18,792 bases of DNA, from positions 1 through 18,792 of the forward strand of contig JADKBM010000012.1 of the NCBI GenBank assembly GCA_016715115.1, given 5' to 3'. The stretch comes from Acidobacteriota bacterium (GTDB taxonomy: Bacteria > Acidobacteriota > Blastocatellia > Pyrinomonadales > Pyrinomonadaceae). Under the pieces are notes generated by a model that saw nothing but the letters and a program-made list of their open reading frames with translations, was not told the origin of the DNA and searched no databases. This document shows, in pieces, positions 8,471 to 16,875 of this stretch; the first letter of the stretch is position 1, and each line of letters begins with the position of its first letter. Both the position numbers and the translations under genes were made by a program.

Positions 8471-10690
8471 ATGAAAAAGCTTTGGATAGTATTCGGATTG
8501 ATTTTCTTCCTTTCATTCGCGGTGCTGCTATGGGTCGGCACCGAGATCTTTCGGGAGGCGCCGCCGATCCCGGTCGCCGTCGTCACATCTGACGGCCGCA
8601 CGGTGGTCGCGGAGGGTGAGATCTCGAACGGACAAAACGTGTGGCAGGCGATGGGCGGTATGCAGGTCGGTTCGATCTGGGGACACGGCAGTTACGTGGC
8701 GCCGGATTGGACGGCCGATTATCTTCATCGCGAATCGGTGTTCATCCTGAACAAATTCTCGAACAAGGAATTCGGCCGCGATTACACGGCGTTGTCGAGC
8801 GAGCAACAGGCAGCAATCCGTCAGCGATTGACGGATCTGATGCGCACCAACACATACGATCCAAACACGAACAAGATCACGATCGACGCGCTCCGGGCCG
8901 AGGCGTTCGATGAGAATCTCAAGTATTACAGCGGCGTCTTCACCGACGGCAACAAGGATTTCGCGATTCAGAAGGGCGCGCAACCGGATCCTGCAAAACT
9001 CCGCCAGCTGACATCCTTTTTCTTCTGGACGTCGTGGGCGTCGGCGGCGAATCGCCCGAATCAGTCGATCTCGTACACCAGCAATTTTCCGGCTGAGCCG
9101 TTGGTCGGCAACGTCCCGACGGGTTCGACGATCGTTTGGACCGGGGTCAGCGTGATCGCGCTCATCGCCGGAATCGGGGACTCATCTGGTTCTTCGCCGG
9201 AACCCGTTCCGAAGACTCGTTCGAGGGCGCACCCGACAGCGATCCGCTGATCGGAGCCGAACTTACGCCCTCGCAAAAGGCGACCGTCAAGTATTTTCTC
9301 GTGGTCACGCTTCTGTTTTTGCTGCAGATTATCCTCGGCGTCATTACCGCGCACTACGGCGTCGAAGGGCACGGTTTTTACGGGATACCGTTGGCCGAGT
9401 ATCTGCCATATGTCGTGACGCGTACGTGGCACGTCCAGCTTGGGATCTTCTGGATCGCGACGGCGTGGCTCGCGGCCGGTCTCTTTATCGGTCCGATCAT
9501 TTGCGGATTCGAGCCGAAGATGCAGAAACTCGGCGTCGACGCACTGTTCGGCGCGCTCCTCGTCGTCGTTCTCGGCTCGATGGGCGGACAGTGGATGTCG
9601 GTGATGCACAAACTCTCCGGCGACACCTGGTTTTGGTTCGGCCACCAGGGCTATGAATACGTCGATCTCGGCCGCGTCTGGCAGGCGGCGCTCTTTGTCG
9701 GACTGCTTTTGTGGCTGTTTCTTGTATTGCGGACGGCGCTCCCGGCGTTTCGCAAGAACGATGAACGCAAGTCTTTGCTCCTGCTCTATATGATCTCGAC
9801 GGCGGGCATCGCTCTTTTCTACGCCCCCGGACTATTTTGGGGAATGAAGTCGCATTTGTCCGTCGTCGAATACTGGCGCTGGTGGGTCGTTCATCTTTGG
9901 GTCGAAGGATTTTTCGAAGTCTTCGCCACGGTTGTCGTCGCGTTTCTTTTCGCGCGGCTCGGCGTCATCAATTCCGAATCGGCGGCGCGCGCATCTTTGC
10001 TTTCGGGCGCGATCTACCTGAGCGGCGGGATCATTGGGACTTTGCACCATTTGTATTTCGCCGGGACGCCGACGGTGGCGCTCGCGTTCGGTTCGGTCTT
10101 CAGCGCGCTTGAGATCGTTCCGCTGACGATGGTCGGTTTCGAGGCCTGGGAAAAATATTCACCGGTCGCGGGCACGGGTTTGGCTCGGTCAGTACAAGTG
10201 GGTCATCTGGTTCTTTATCGCGGTCGCCTTCTGGAACCTTGTCGGCGCCGGGATCTTCGGCTTTATTATCAATCCGCCGATCGCTTTGTATTATATGCAA
10301 GGACTGAACACGACGGCCGTCCACGCGCACGGCGCACTTTATGGCGTTTATGGAACGCTTGGACTCGCACTGACGCTTTTCTGTCTCAGGGCGATGGATC
10401 CGGAACGCAAATGGAACGATAATCTGATCAAATTCGCGTTCTGGGCGATCAACATCGGACTCTTGATGATGATGCTCCTGAGTTTGCTTCCGATCGGATT
10501 GCTTCAAACCGTCGAATCGGTCTCGCGCGGCTACTGGTCGGCGCGTTCCGCCGAGTTTATGCAGACGGACGTGATGCAGTTTTTCCGTTGGATGCGCGTT
10601 CTCGGCGACACCGTGTTCGCAATTGGCGCCTTCGCGTTCGTCTGGTTCGCGCTTCAGCTGATATTCTCGAAACGGAAGACGGAAGCGTAG
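8471..10690 (+). CDS. norZ: quinol-dependent nitric oxide reductase (qNOR; two frameshifts)
   Basis: Single-subunit integral membrane enzyme that reduces two NO to N2O using quinol electrons. The first membrane anchor (residues 1-24) leads into the periplasmic extension typical of qNOR, with NVWQAMGGMQVGSIWGHGSY. The haem-copper-oxidase-like core follows: HLWVEGFFEVFATVV with the conserved glutamates near the catalytic site, LHHLYFAGTP with two histidines for non-haem iron, and VHAHGALYGVYG for the haem ligands. Length is 740 codons, normal for qNOR. Two indels break the frame: at 9176-9179 a GGGG run is one short (corrected GIGGLIWFFA), and another near 10160-10168, after which WLGQYKWVIWFFIAVAFWNL resumes. 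ATG 8471 has a good GAGGAA site. A truncated haemoglobin follows at 10800, pointing to NO detoxification or denitrification. The symbol norZ (also called norB) is used for this form. Confidence 0.95.
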
Positions 10691-10748
10691 AGGCCGGAGC
10701 GCAAGCGTCCCGCCTGCAATGGGCGCGAAGCGCAAACGACCACAACGA

Positions 10749-10778
10749 CGGACCGTTCTGATCACACGGAACGGTCCG
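10749..10778. promoter_or_regulatory. perfect 10-bp inverted repeat between qNOR and truncated haemoglobin genes
   Basis: CGGACCGTTC (10749-10758) and GAACGGTCCG (10769-10778) are exact inverted repeats around a 10-nt loop, 22 nt before the haemoglobin ATG. It could be an RNA hairpin that attenuates or protects part of the message, or an operator. There is no T-tract, so it is not a classical terminator. Confidence 0.45.
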
Positions 10779-10799
10779 CCAAATCGTCCGATACCCAAG

Positions 10800-11201
10800 A
10801 TGAAGAACGACATCGAGAACAGGGCCGACATCGATAACTTGATGAACCAGTTCTACGCGCGCGCGACAGCCGACGAGACCATCGGCTACATTTTTACCGA
10901 TGTCGCGAAACTTGATCTCGCCCGACATTTGCCGATCATCGGCGATTTTTGGGAAAGTCTTCTGTTGGGTGGAAAGAACTATCAAACGCGAGGCCGAAAT
11001 CCGCTGCAGATTCACGGCGAACTCAACTCGAAAACACCGCTCGAACCGCATCATTTTCGTCGTTGGCTCGAGATCTTCAACGCCACGACCGATGAGATGT
11101 TCGTTGGAGAACGCGCCGATTTTGCGAAACTGCGCGCCGCAAACATCGCCAATCGAATGCAAAACTACATTCGCGGGGTTCCCGATCTGCGGCGGGATTG
11201 A
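10800..11201 (+). CDS. group III truncated haemoglobin (133 aa)
   Basis: Small haem protein of the 2-over-2 globin fold; group III members bind O2 and NO and are linked to NO or respiratory stress. Visible signatures are FYARATADETIGYIF with the B10 tyrosine at 19, GDFWESLLL, NPLQIHGEL with the probable proximal F8 His72, and HHFRRWLEIFNATTDEMF. The tail FAKLRAANIANRMQNYI is also typical. Length 133 aa fits the family. The frame is open from 10719, but the ATG at 10800 is a better start because residues before it are low-complexity and basic and cross the inverted repeat at 10749-10778. The Shine-Dalgarno is weak. Its place 109 bp after qNOR on the same strand suggests joint expression and a shared role in NO handling. 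Confidence 0.9.
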   Translation: MKNDIENRADIDNLMNQFYARATADETIGYIFTDVAKLDLARHLPIIGDFWESLLLGGKNYQTRGRNPLQIHGELNSKTPLEPHHFRRWLEIFNATTDEMFVGERADFAKLRAANIANRMQNYIRGVPDLRRD

Positions 11202-11280
11202 TCGGTGTGGACCGCATCGGACGACCGACAAATGACGGAAAGCTCAGCCGTTAGCCTGGTGTTTCTGCCGCGGGCCTGAA

Positions 11281-12868
11281 CTAACCGGTTGAGACGCTTT
11301 TCGAGAACCGTATTCCGTGAGCCGGGTCGACGCTGAATCGGTAGGCTTCCCGCATTCCTTCTTTTCCACTGTGCGTGAAGACCAAAACGCGTTCGCCATC
11401 GGTGCGCACGTGGATAATGCCGAAATTCGTCCGTTCGAAGGCAAAGAAAGAGGGAAGAGCCTTTTCGTCAGCCGCCGAGCGGAGCTTGCCGCCAAAGAGC
11501 TTTCGCAGTTCTTCGCGTGTGATTGGCTCGTCGCCGGCAAAATACTTGGCAAGTTGTTCGCGTTGGTGTGAATAATCACGTTTTGAGAAGAACGCGGCGA
11601 GTTCTGTGCAGAGCACGATTCCGGTCGATCCGCGGCTCACTTTCCCGAGCGCCGAGACGAGGGTCGCTCGAGGATGGATATGTTCTTTGTTCGCGCTTTC
11701 GTCGCCCGAAGAGATCAACGAAACGACCGGTTTCATCGCGCGCAGCGCTTCGAAATCGAAATCGGCCGATCCGTGGTGCGGTGCCTTCAAAACCTCCGAT
11801 TCAAGTTCACTTAGGTCCAGTCTAGCGCGCATCAGAGCCATCGATTCTTGATTCAGATCGCCAGTCAGGTTAAAGCGTACGTTGCCATAGATAAACCGTA
11901 GCGCCACGGAATGTCCGTTGATTGTGTGGGAGCTTGAAAACTGGCCGATGGCGCGCCAGTCTCGTCCTGAAGATGCATCAATGCCGAATCAGCCGGCTTG
12001 TGAAGAAACGGCAAGGCCTGTTTCACCGTTCCGTCGACCGGGTCGGTCACCGGTTGCGAGAACGGCCCCTGGATCTCGACTTTGATTCCGTCGCCCAGAA
12101 AGCCGAATAACGCGTCGCTGTCCATACCGTGGGCAATTCTTCCGAAATTCGATGTTTCCGCGGGTCTCCCAATGTGAAAGTACCTCGTCCCATTTCCTGA
12201 ACGGCGTGTTCTTCTTTGAGTCCGGCGCTTTTCGCGGATCGTCGTACAATTCGACGATCATCGGGTTTCCGTTGAGATCAACCGTCCTGCCCAGCATTTC
12301 CATCTCGCCGGTATTCGTCGGCCCCTTGACGAGTCCGTTGTGAAAACACGTTTTGGGCGGATAAAAGCCGCTTCCGGTCCGAGATCCCAATGTCCGTTTC
12401 GGACTCCATTATGTAGTTCAGGCCCTCAAAGTGATCGGCGTCGCCATGCGTGACGAGAATCAGATCAACTTCGAGCGGCGAGTTCGGAGCGCTCTTGCGA
12501 TGCTGATAACGGGCTGCGATATGGCGGGCAAAGAGCTGGTTGTCGCCACCGTCGATGAAGACGAGGCGCGTCCGGTGGTTGGCATCGGGCGGAGTTTCGA
12601 GGATCATCCCGTCACCCTGCTGGACGTCAACCATCGAGAACTTCAACACCCCCTTTTCGCGGGTTCGGAACGGACGGCCCTTAACTGTTCCCACTATCGT
12701 TCCGTCGAACAGTTCCAGCGCACGGATCGAACTCGGCTTCGATCCCGCGCCTTCTTCCAGAACCTCGACCTTGTCGCCGAAAACGAGTATCGCCTTCTTT
12801 TCGGTGCCGTCGAAACCCTTGAATTTGAAACTCACGAAATCCTTGTCAATGTAGCGAATATCGGACAT
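11281..12868 (-). CDS. ComEC/Rec2-like metallo-beta-lactamase-fold protein, soluble (three frameshifts)
   Basis: Hydrolase-type metal-binding protein related to the C-terminal domain of ComEC, without the membrane channel domain. After about 75 N-terminal residues come KFSMVDVQQGDGMILETP and FIDGGDN, then the metal motif LVTHGDADHFEGL with H141, D143, D145 and H146. Further ligands appear in FNLTGDLNQESM and VLKAPHHGSADFDFEALRAM, followed by the ComEC-like SLISSGDESANKEHIHPRAT. No signal peptide or membrane segment is visible. Frame breaks near 12388, 12145 and 11937-11940 (AAAA, one short) split the gene; the corrected length is about 529 aa. ATG 12868 follows AGGAGA at 7 nt. It lies about 100 bp downstream of a Crp/Fnr regulator on the same strand. 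The substrate is unknown; candidates include nucleic acids or phosphodiesters. Confidence 0.82.
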
Positions 12869-12968
12869 GCGAACTCTCCTGTAAAAGCTTTGATAGATCA
12901 GCGTTTCCAAACGTTTTGCAGTTGTTAATGCCGTTCGCGCAAAAAACCTTTCAAGTCCTCGAAAAAAA

Positions 12969-13614
12969 TCAGTTCTTGAGAAATCGCCCGAGTTCCTTCG
13001 CGTCGTCGACATAGATCTTGCCGTGGACGATTCGCAGGAGTCCTCTTTCGGCAAGTTTGCGGGTTGCCCGGATCGTCGTTTCGGTCGTCAATCCGGCCAT
13101 TTCGGCGATATCCTGACGCCGCAGCGAGATCCGTATCGGGCCGCCATTCTTTCCGTTTCCTTTGAGAAGTTGAATCAGCACGTTTCCGACACGGTGTTCA
13201 GGCGAGGCGGTGGCGAGGTTCTTGATGACGGAGGTTTTCTCGCGGAGCATTCCGCACATCCAGTTGATGACCGCGACCGAAAAATCCGGGTGCTCGCGCA
13301 CAAAAGCGAGAAACTCGTTGCGCAAAATAATCAGCAAACGCGACTCGTCCATTGCGATCGCCGAAGCGGGATACGGCCCGCCGTCGAAAACGGGCGGAAC
13401 CGCGAACATCTGGCCGTCGGAAAAGATCCCGATGATGATCTCTTTTTCCGACTTCGGGATAACGCACCATCTTGACCTTTCCGGAAAGCACGATCGGCAG
13501 ATGTAGGGCATCTTCACCTTCGGCGAAGATCTCCTCTCCCGGCTGAAAGACCTTGGTTCGGCCACGCTTCTTCAACTCCGGCAGATATTCGTTGTTATTG
13601 ATATCGAGTTTCAT
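12969..13614 (-). CDS. Crp/Fnr-family transcriptional regulator (one frameshift)
   Basis: One-component regulator with an N-terminal cyclic-nucleotide-binding-like beta barrel and a C-terminal winged helix of the HTH_Crp type. The barrel shows VFQPGEEIFAEGEDALHLPI and VLSGKVKMVRYP; after an indel at about 13451-13460 it continues KSEKEIIIGIFSDGQMF and FDGGPYPASAIAMDESRLL. The DNA-binding helix is DIAEMAGLTTETTIRATRKL. There is no N-terminal cysteine cluster, so it is not a classical 4Fe-4S Fnr; whether it binds cAMP, haem or another ligand is open. Length is about 215 aa, normal. ATG 13614 is preceded by a CRP-like palindrome at 13622-13637, suggesting autoregulation. The downstream ComEC-like gene may be co-transcribed. 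Confidence 0.9.
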
Positions 13615-13621
13615 TCGGAAT

Positions 13622-13637
13622 TGTAATTTATATCACA
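13622..13637. promoter_or_regulatory. CRP/Fnr-like palindromic operator
   Basis: TGTAA-TTTATA-TCACA matches the CRP-type consensus TGTGA-N6-TCACA with one mismatch. It lies 8 bp upstream of the Crp/Fnr regulator start and about 40-50 bp upstream of the divergent DksA-like gene, so it could control both. Binding is inferred from the motif only. Confidence 0.5.
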
Positions 13638-13675
13638 TTTTTCGAAGACTATTTCGGTGTAAAGTTGTAAAACCC

Positions 13676-14004
13676 GTGAGGCAACTATGGAAAACCTTTG
13701 ACGAAATCAGGCAAACGCTGGTCGAACGAAAGGTGAAACTTGCGGAACTTCTCGGGCGCGTCGAAGTTAGCGCCAGACGGCAATTCGACAAGAGCCTTGA
13801 AGAACAGGCGATTCAGCGTGAGAACGAAGAGATCCTGACGCAGATCGACGACAATCTGAATCTGGAGTTTGTGCAGGTCGAACGCGCTCTCGCGCGGCTC
13901 GATGCCGGAGATTATGGTTTTTGTGAAAATTGCGGCGACAAGATCGCGAGCAATCGGCTTCAGGCCATTCCGCAAACCAGCTTTGCCTTAAATGCGCCGC
14001 GTAA
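13676..14004 (+). CDS. DksA/TraR-family C4 zinc-finger protein (frameshifts near both ends)
   Basis: Small coiled-coil protein of the DksA/TraR type, which binds the secondary channel of RNA polymerase. A long charged helix (IRQTLVERKVKLAELLGRVE to LNLEFVQVERALARLDAGDY) leads into FCENCGDKIASNRLQAIPQT and a second cysteine pair. That second pair is visible only after restoring one T at 13982-13984, giving TSFCLKCAA and a stop at 14002-14004; the uncorrected frame loses both cysteines. The start is uncertain: GTG 13676 is in frame, but ATG 13687, with GAGG 5 nt upstream, would be in frame if an A-run were one longer (MEKTFDEIRQ). Length is about 107-110 aa, shorter than E. coli DksA. It is divergent from the Crp/Fnr gene. 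Confidence 0.82.
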
Positions 14005-14157
14005 CTGATTGCGGCCTCGGATCTTGGATTTTGGCGACCAATCTTGGATGTCTGGCTGACGCATGCCTTTTTGTCTCTCTCGACCTGCCTTGAAGCTGTT
14101 CCCCGTCGAAAGATCGAAAAGCGGAATCAAACGTCGTCGTCGACGTGATCGCGATTC

Positions 14158-14190
14158 CGATTTGAATCCGGCAGGTCGGAATCCAAATCG
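14158..14190. other. imperfect hairpin in the gap before the EF-hand gene
   Basis: CGATTTG (14158-14164) pairs with CAAATCG (14184-14190), and the inner ATCCG/CGGA part extends the stem after a bulge. No T-tract follows. The gap 14005-14268 otherwise holds no convincing gene; a weak role as terminator of the DksA-like gene is possible. Confidence 0.25.
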
Positions 14191-14268
14191 TTCGGCTTTC
14201 ACGGCTCGGATCGCGTCCTAACTATCGGAGATGAGGAATTGAACAATGACTCGTCTGGGAGGTGTGTT

Positions 14269-14571
14269 ATGTTGCGCAAGATAATTATTTTTTCGCTCCT
14301 TAGTTTTGGCCTGTTCGCGGTTTGTGCGTCGGCTCAGGTTCGCCGGCCGCGCGGGGTGCGGATCGATCGTCCGACGCAGAATCGCTACTGGAATCAAAAT
14401 CGGAACTGGAATCAGACACGTCTCGGCGGATTCAACCGGCTCGATTTCAATAACGACGGTTATGTTTCATTCGTCGAATGGCGCGGCAACCGGCGCGCGT
14501 TCGAACGGCTCGATTTCAATAACGACGGTCTGATCTCGCGTTTCGAATGGCAATTTCGCAAGCGAAGGTAG
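14269..14571 (+). CDS. small secreted EF-hand protein (100 aa)
   Basis: Exported calcium-binding-type mini-protein. The first 23 residues form a signal peptide (MLRKIIIFSLLSFGLFAVCA followed by SAQ). A basic, Asn/Arg/Trp-rich linker with WNQNRNWNQ leads to two EF-hand loops, DFNNDGYVSFVEW and DFNNDGLISRFEW, each with Asp/Asn/Asp ligands at loop positions 1, 3 and 5 and Glu at position 12. The loops sit in copies 69 nt apart whose first 24 nt are identical at the DNA level, showing an internal duplication. ATG 14269 has a strong GGGAGG 7 nt upstream, so it is chosen over upstream codons. The frame is intact. It converges with the M14-type gene ending at 14595. The specific function is unknown. 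Confidence 0.85.
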   Translation: MLRKIIIFSLLSFGLFAVCASAQVRRPRGVRIDRPTQNRYWNQNRNWNQTRLGGFNRLDFNNDGYVSFVEWRGNRRAFERLDFNNDGLISRFEWQFRKRR

Positions 14572-14594
14572 CGACAACCTCACGAGTTGCGTGT

Positions 14595-15800
14595 TTACGC
14601 GTGTCTCGTACCTAACCAAGAAACGGCGAGGAAGTGTCGAATCTTCTGCGGCTGACGACCAGTTTCTTTGTTTTTCCAGCGGCGTTTTCTGAATCCCAGA
14701 AGGTGGAAGATCTGCAACGGGAAAAACCGCGCGATTCGCGTGTCGATCTCCCCAGATGTCCGGATCTTCGTCACTGCGCCAGACGCCGGGAAGAATGCGC
14801 ACGGCATTCCCGAGCTTCATTTTTCGCAAAAGCCAAGACAGTTTGAGCCAAAAAGGCGCGATCTCGCGACCGATGAAAAATCCGTCCTCGCCGAGTTTCT
14901 GATAGAGCGGCATAAGTATCAAGCCGCTTTCGGGCGCGAGAACGGACCCCGTTCTCTGTTCGGCGAGCGGCGCGTCCTTTTCGATCTTTTGAAAGTTATT
15001 GAAACCGGGCCGCATCGTGAAATCGTCATCGGCAGTTATCGCATGGCGATAGCGGATCTCGACGACCCGCGTACACCCGGTCGCGCCGGCAAGCGCAGCG
15101 TGATGCTTTTCGTATTGCGGGCAGTCTTCGCGACGGAGAATCCCGGAGTTTACCAATCCGAGCCAGATCAGCGCTTCGTGATTATCGACAGTGGTTTCGG
15201 CATAATGCTGGCCGGCCTCGTAACCAAAAGTGATCGCCCCGAGATTATTTAGATATTCGAGGATCGTGCCGTCAAGCTGTTCTTCGATCCCCAGAAGAAG
15301 CGTCACGGGAAATTTCTGTGCGAACGTTCGATTGCGGAGCGTGTCGCCGACCGTTGCGAACGGTACACCTCGGCGGAGGTTGAATGAAAATCCATCGCGT
15401 AAACCTCGTTGCGGGCATCTGCGATGACGCGGTCGAGGATCGCGAGCAGTTCGATTTGTTCGGTGTCTTCGTTGAGCGGGCCAGGATTCTTCCGGTTTTG
15501 GGCTATTCGTTCAAGCGTGAAATGGCGATTCAGGTCGGAGTCGATGAATCGTATGCCCTGGCGGTATGCGCGGGTGTTGCCGGCCAGAAGGACGACCCGG
15601 CCGCGGAGTTTCGAGACAATCGGCCGCAATTTGGCGCAGGCGCGCCCGATGGCGCGGACGCCGCCGGCTTCATTTCCGTGAACGCTGCCAAAGACGATCA
15701 AAGTCGGCCCCGACTCGTCGCCGCAGTATTCGAACAAAAGATGACCGCCGGGCAAAACTTCCGGTTTATCGACTTGAGGCGCAACGGCTGACATCAACAT
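14595..15800 (-). CDS. succinylglutamate desuccinylase/aspartoacylase-like M14 metalloprotein (two frameshifts)
   Basis: Zinc-dependent deacylase-like protein of the carboxypeptidase M14 superfamily. The metal site is visible as FGSVHGNEAGGVRAIG (His and Glu ligands) and YAMDFHSTSAEG (His), with FIDSDLNRHF between them. The C-terminal part includes TMRPGFNNFQKIEKDAPLAE and GLILMPLYQKLGEDGFFIGR. Two indels split it: near 15368 (GG, one short), and at 14750-14753 (GGGG, one short). The second correction gives EIDTRIARFFPLQIFHLLGF, the usual end of this family, and a stop at 14595. Corrected length is about 402 aa. ATG 15800 (or 15794) is chosen; an open frame extends upstream only because the neighbouring tandem array lacks stops in that frame. 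The precise substrate is unknown. Confidence 0.85.
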
Positions 15801-15840
15801 TATTTTCGCACTTTTCGCCGTCAAAATCACGGGCGCGGCG

Positions 15841-16140
15841 GATTCAAGATTCCAGAGATTCAAGATTCCAGATATTCCAGATTCCAGATATTCCAGATTC
15901 CAGAGATTCAAGATTCCAGATATTCCAGATATTCCAGATTCCAGAGATTCAAGATTCCAGAGATTCAAGATTCCAGATATTCAAGATATTCCAGATTCCA
16001 GAGATTCAAGATTCCAGAGATTCCAGATTCCAGAGATTCAAGATTCCAGAGATTCAAGATTCAGAGATTCAAGATCCCGATATTCCAGATTCCAGAGATT
16101 CAAGATTCCAGATATTCCAGATTCCAGATATTTCAGATTC
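15841..16140. repeat. 300-bp low-complexity array of GATTCCAG/GATTCAAG-type units
   Basis: The segment is built almost wholly from short units such as AGATTCCAG, AGATTCAAG and ATATTCCAG in irregular order, with higher-order blocks repeated several times. It has no stop codons in any plus-strand frame, which makes spurious long ORFs on both strands. It lies in the gap between the M14-type and DUF5991-like genes. The same unit occurs at 1823-1855, 16658-16678 and 16875-16889. Confidence 0.95.
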
Positions 16141-16182
16141 AAAGCTCAAAGCTCAAAGCTCAAAGCTCAAAGCTCAAAGCTC
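16141..16182. repeat. AAAGCTC tandem repeat, six exact units
   Basis: Six perfect 7-bp units follow directly on the GATTCCAG-type array. Together they make up a simple-sequence block of about 340 bp that ends 16 bp before the stop codon of the DUF5991-like gene. Confidence 0.95.
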
Positions 16183-16197
16183 GAATCCCAAACCGCG

Positions 16198-16632
16198 CTA
16201 TTCTTCAACGATCTTCACTTTCGTGAAATAGACCTTTCGGTCTTTTCGTTCTTCTGAACGACCGGCAGGTACTTTCCCCAGAATGAGAAGTTCGCCCTGC
16301 GGCGCTCGAGCGTCAGGAGCAGATCGCCTTCCGCATACGGTTCGAGAACAGTTGTCCTCGTTGTACGAATTGAAATAGATCAGCAATTTCTCGCCCTCGA
16401 CGCGCGCGTTGCCGACAAGGTCGCGCGACGTCCTGAAAGCCCGTGCCGCGGATCAAAGCGATCAATCCGTCGTCCGAATCTGCGATCTCGAGCTCGTGAT
16501 TGACGATGATCGCCGTGCCGCCGGAGGTCTTGCCGCCGAGTTCCTCAAATTCGTATCGTCCGAGGTCCAGCGTTCCTGGGCGAAGGCCGCCGTTGCGAAG
16601 ATTGTAAGCAGTAAGAATAAGATGGGTTTCAT
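16198..16632 (-). CDS. secreted DUF5991-like hypothetical protein (several frameshifts)
   Basis: The start MKPILFLLLTIFATAAFAQE is a signal peptide with a cleavage site after AFA. In corrected frames the mature part reads LGRYEFEELGGKTSGGTAII, VNHELEIADSDDGLIALIRG, KLLIYFNSYNEDN, AEGDLLLTLERRRANFSFWG, KYLPVVQKNEKTE and KVYFTKVKIVEE, ending at 16198. This order (Gly-Thr-rich strand, LIYFxSY, GDLLLxLE, FWGK, VYFxK) resembles my memory of DUF5991, a family of unknown function found in environmental bacteria. Length is about 145 aa. At least three indels are needed, near 16570, 16440 and between 16230 and 16360. ATG 16632 is the only start that gives a signal peptide. The family call is tentative; the export call is firm. 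Confidence 0.65.
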
Positions 16633-16715
16633 AATTTCGGCCTCGATCGAAATTCCAGACTCCAGGATTCCAGATTCGGGAGCTTTGAAATACAGGCTTG
16701 AAAGGAAATCGGGGG
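16633..16715. other. intergenic DNA with GATTCCAG-type motifs
   Basis: The segment upstream of the DUF5991-like gene contains ATTCCAGACTCCAGGATTCC around 16650-16670, related to the array at 15841-16140. I see no gene or clear promoter in it. Confidence 0.5.
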
Positions 16716-16875
16716 CAGTTTAACCACAGATGAACACGGATCGGCGGGATGAGATCATGTATTTTTTCGACCGTGATGGCGCCGAATTGGTCTCAAATCA
16801 TCGTTTTCATCCGACCCATCCGTGTTCTGTCAAGAACGGCCTGTCGCTTCAATCAGCAGGTTTTTCAAAGTTCCC
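16716..16875 (+). repeat. dispersed ~160-bp repeat, copy 2
   Basis: Inverted partner of 6036-6199. Internal inverted pair GAACACGGAT (16732-16741) and ATCCGTGTTC (16818-16827), then a GTTCT-GTCA-AGAAC hairpin at 16824-16837. It is followed immediately by GATTCCAGATTCCA (16876-16889), the unit of the 15841-16140 array. An open frame through it (from 16730) is not conserved in the other copy and is rejected as a gene. Confidence 0.85.

Noticed and set aside
12869..13054. N-terminal extension of the ComEC-like protein
   Set aside because: It overlaps the end of the Crp/Fnr gene in another frame; ATG 12868 has a good AGGAGA site.
15801..15968. N-terminal extension of the M14-type protein through the tandem array
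   Set aside because: The residues are a translation of the low-complexity repeat; a proper start lies at 15800/15794.
15841..16182. CRISPR array
   Set aside because: Units are 7-11 bp with no unique spacers and no cas genes nearby.
15566..16231. 221-codon plus-strand frame with repeated SRDSRFQIFQIP-like peptides
   Set aside because: It exists only because the array has no plus-strand stops and the M14-type gene is antisense to it.
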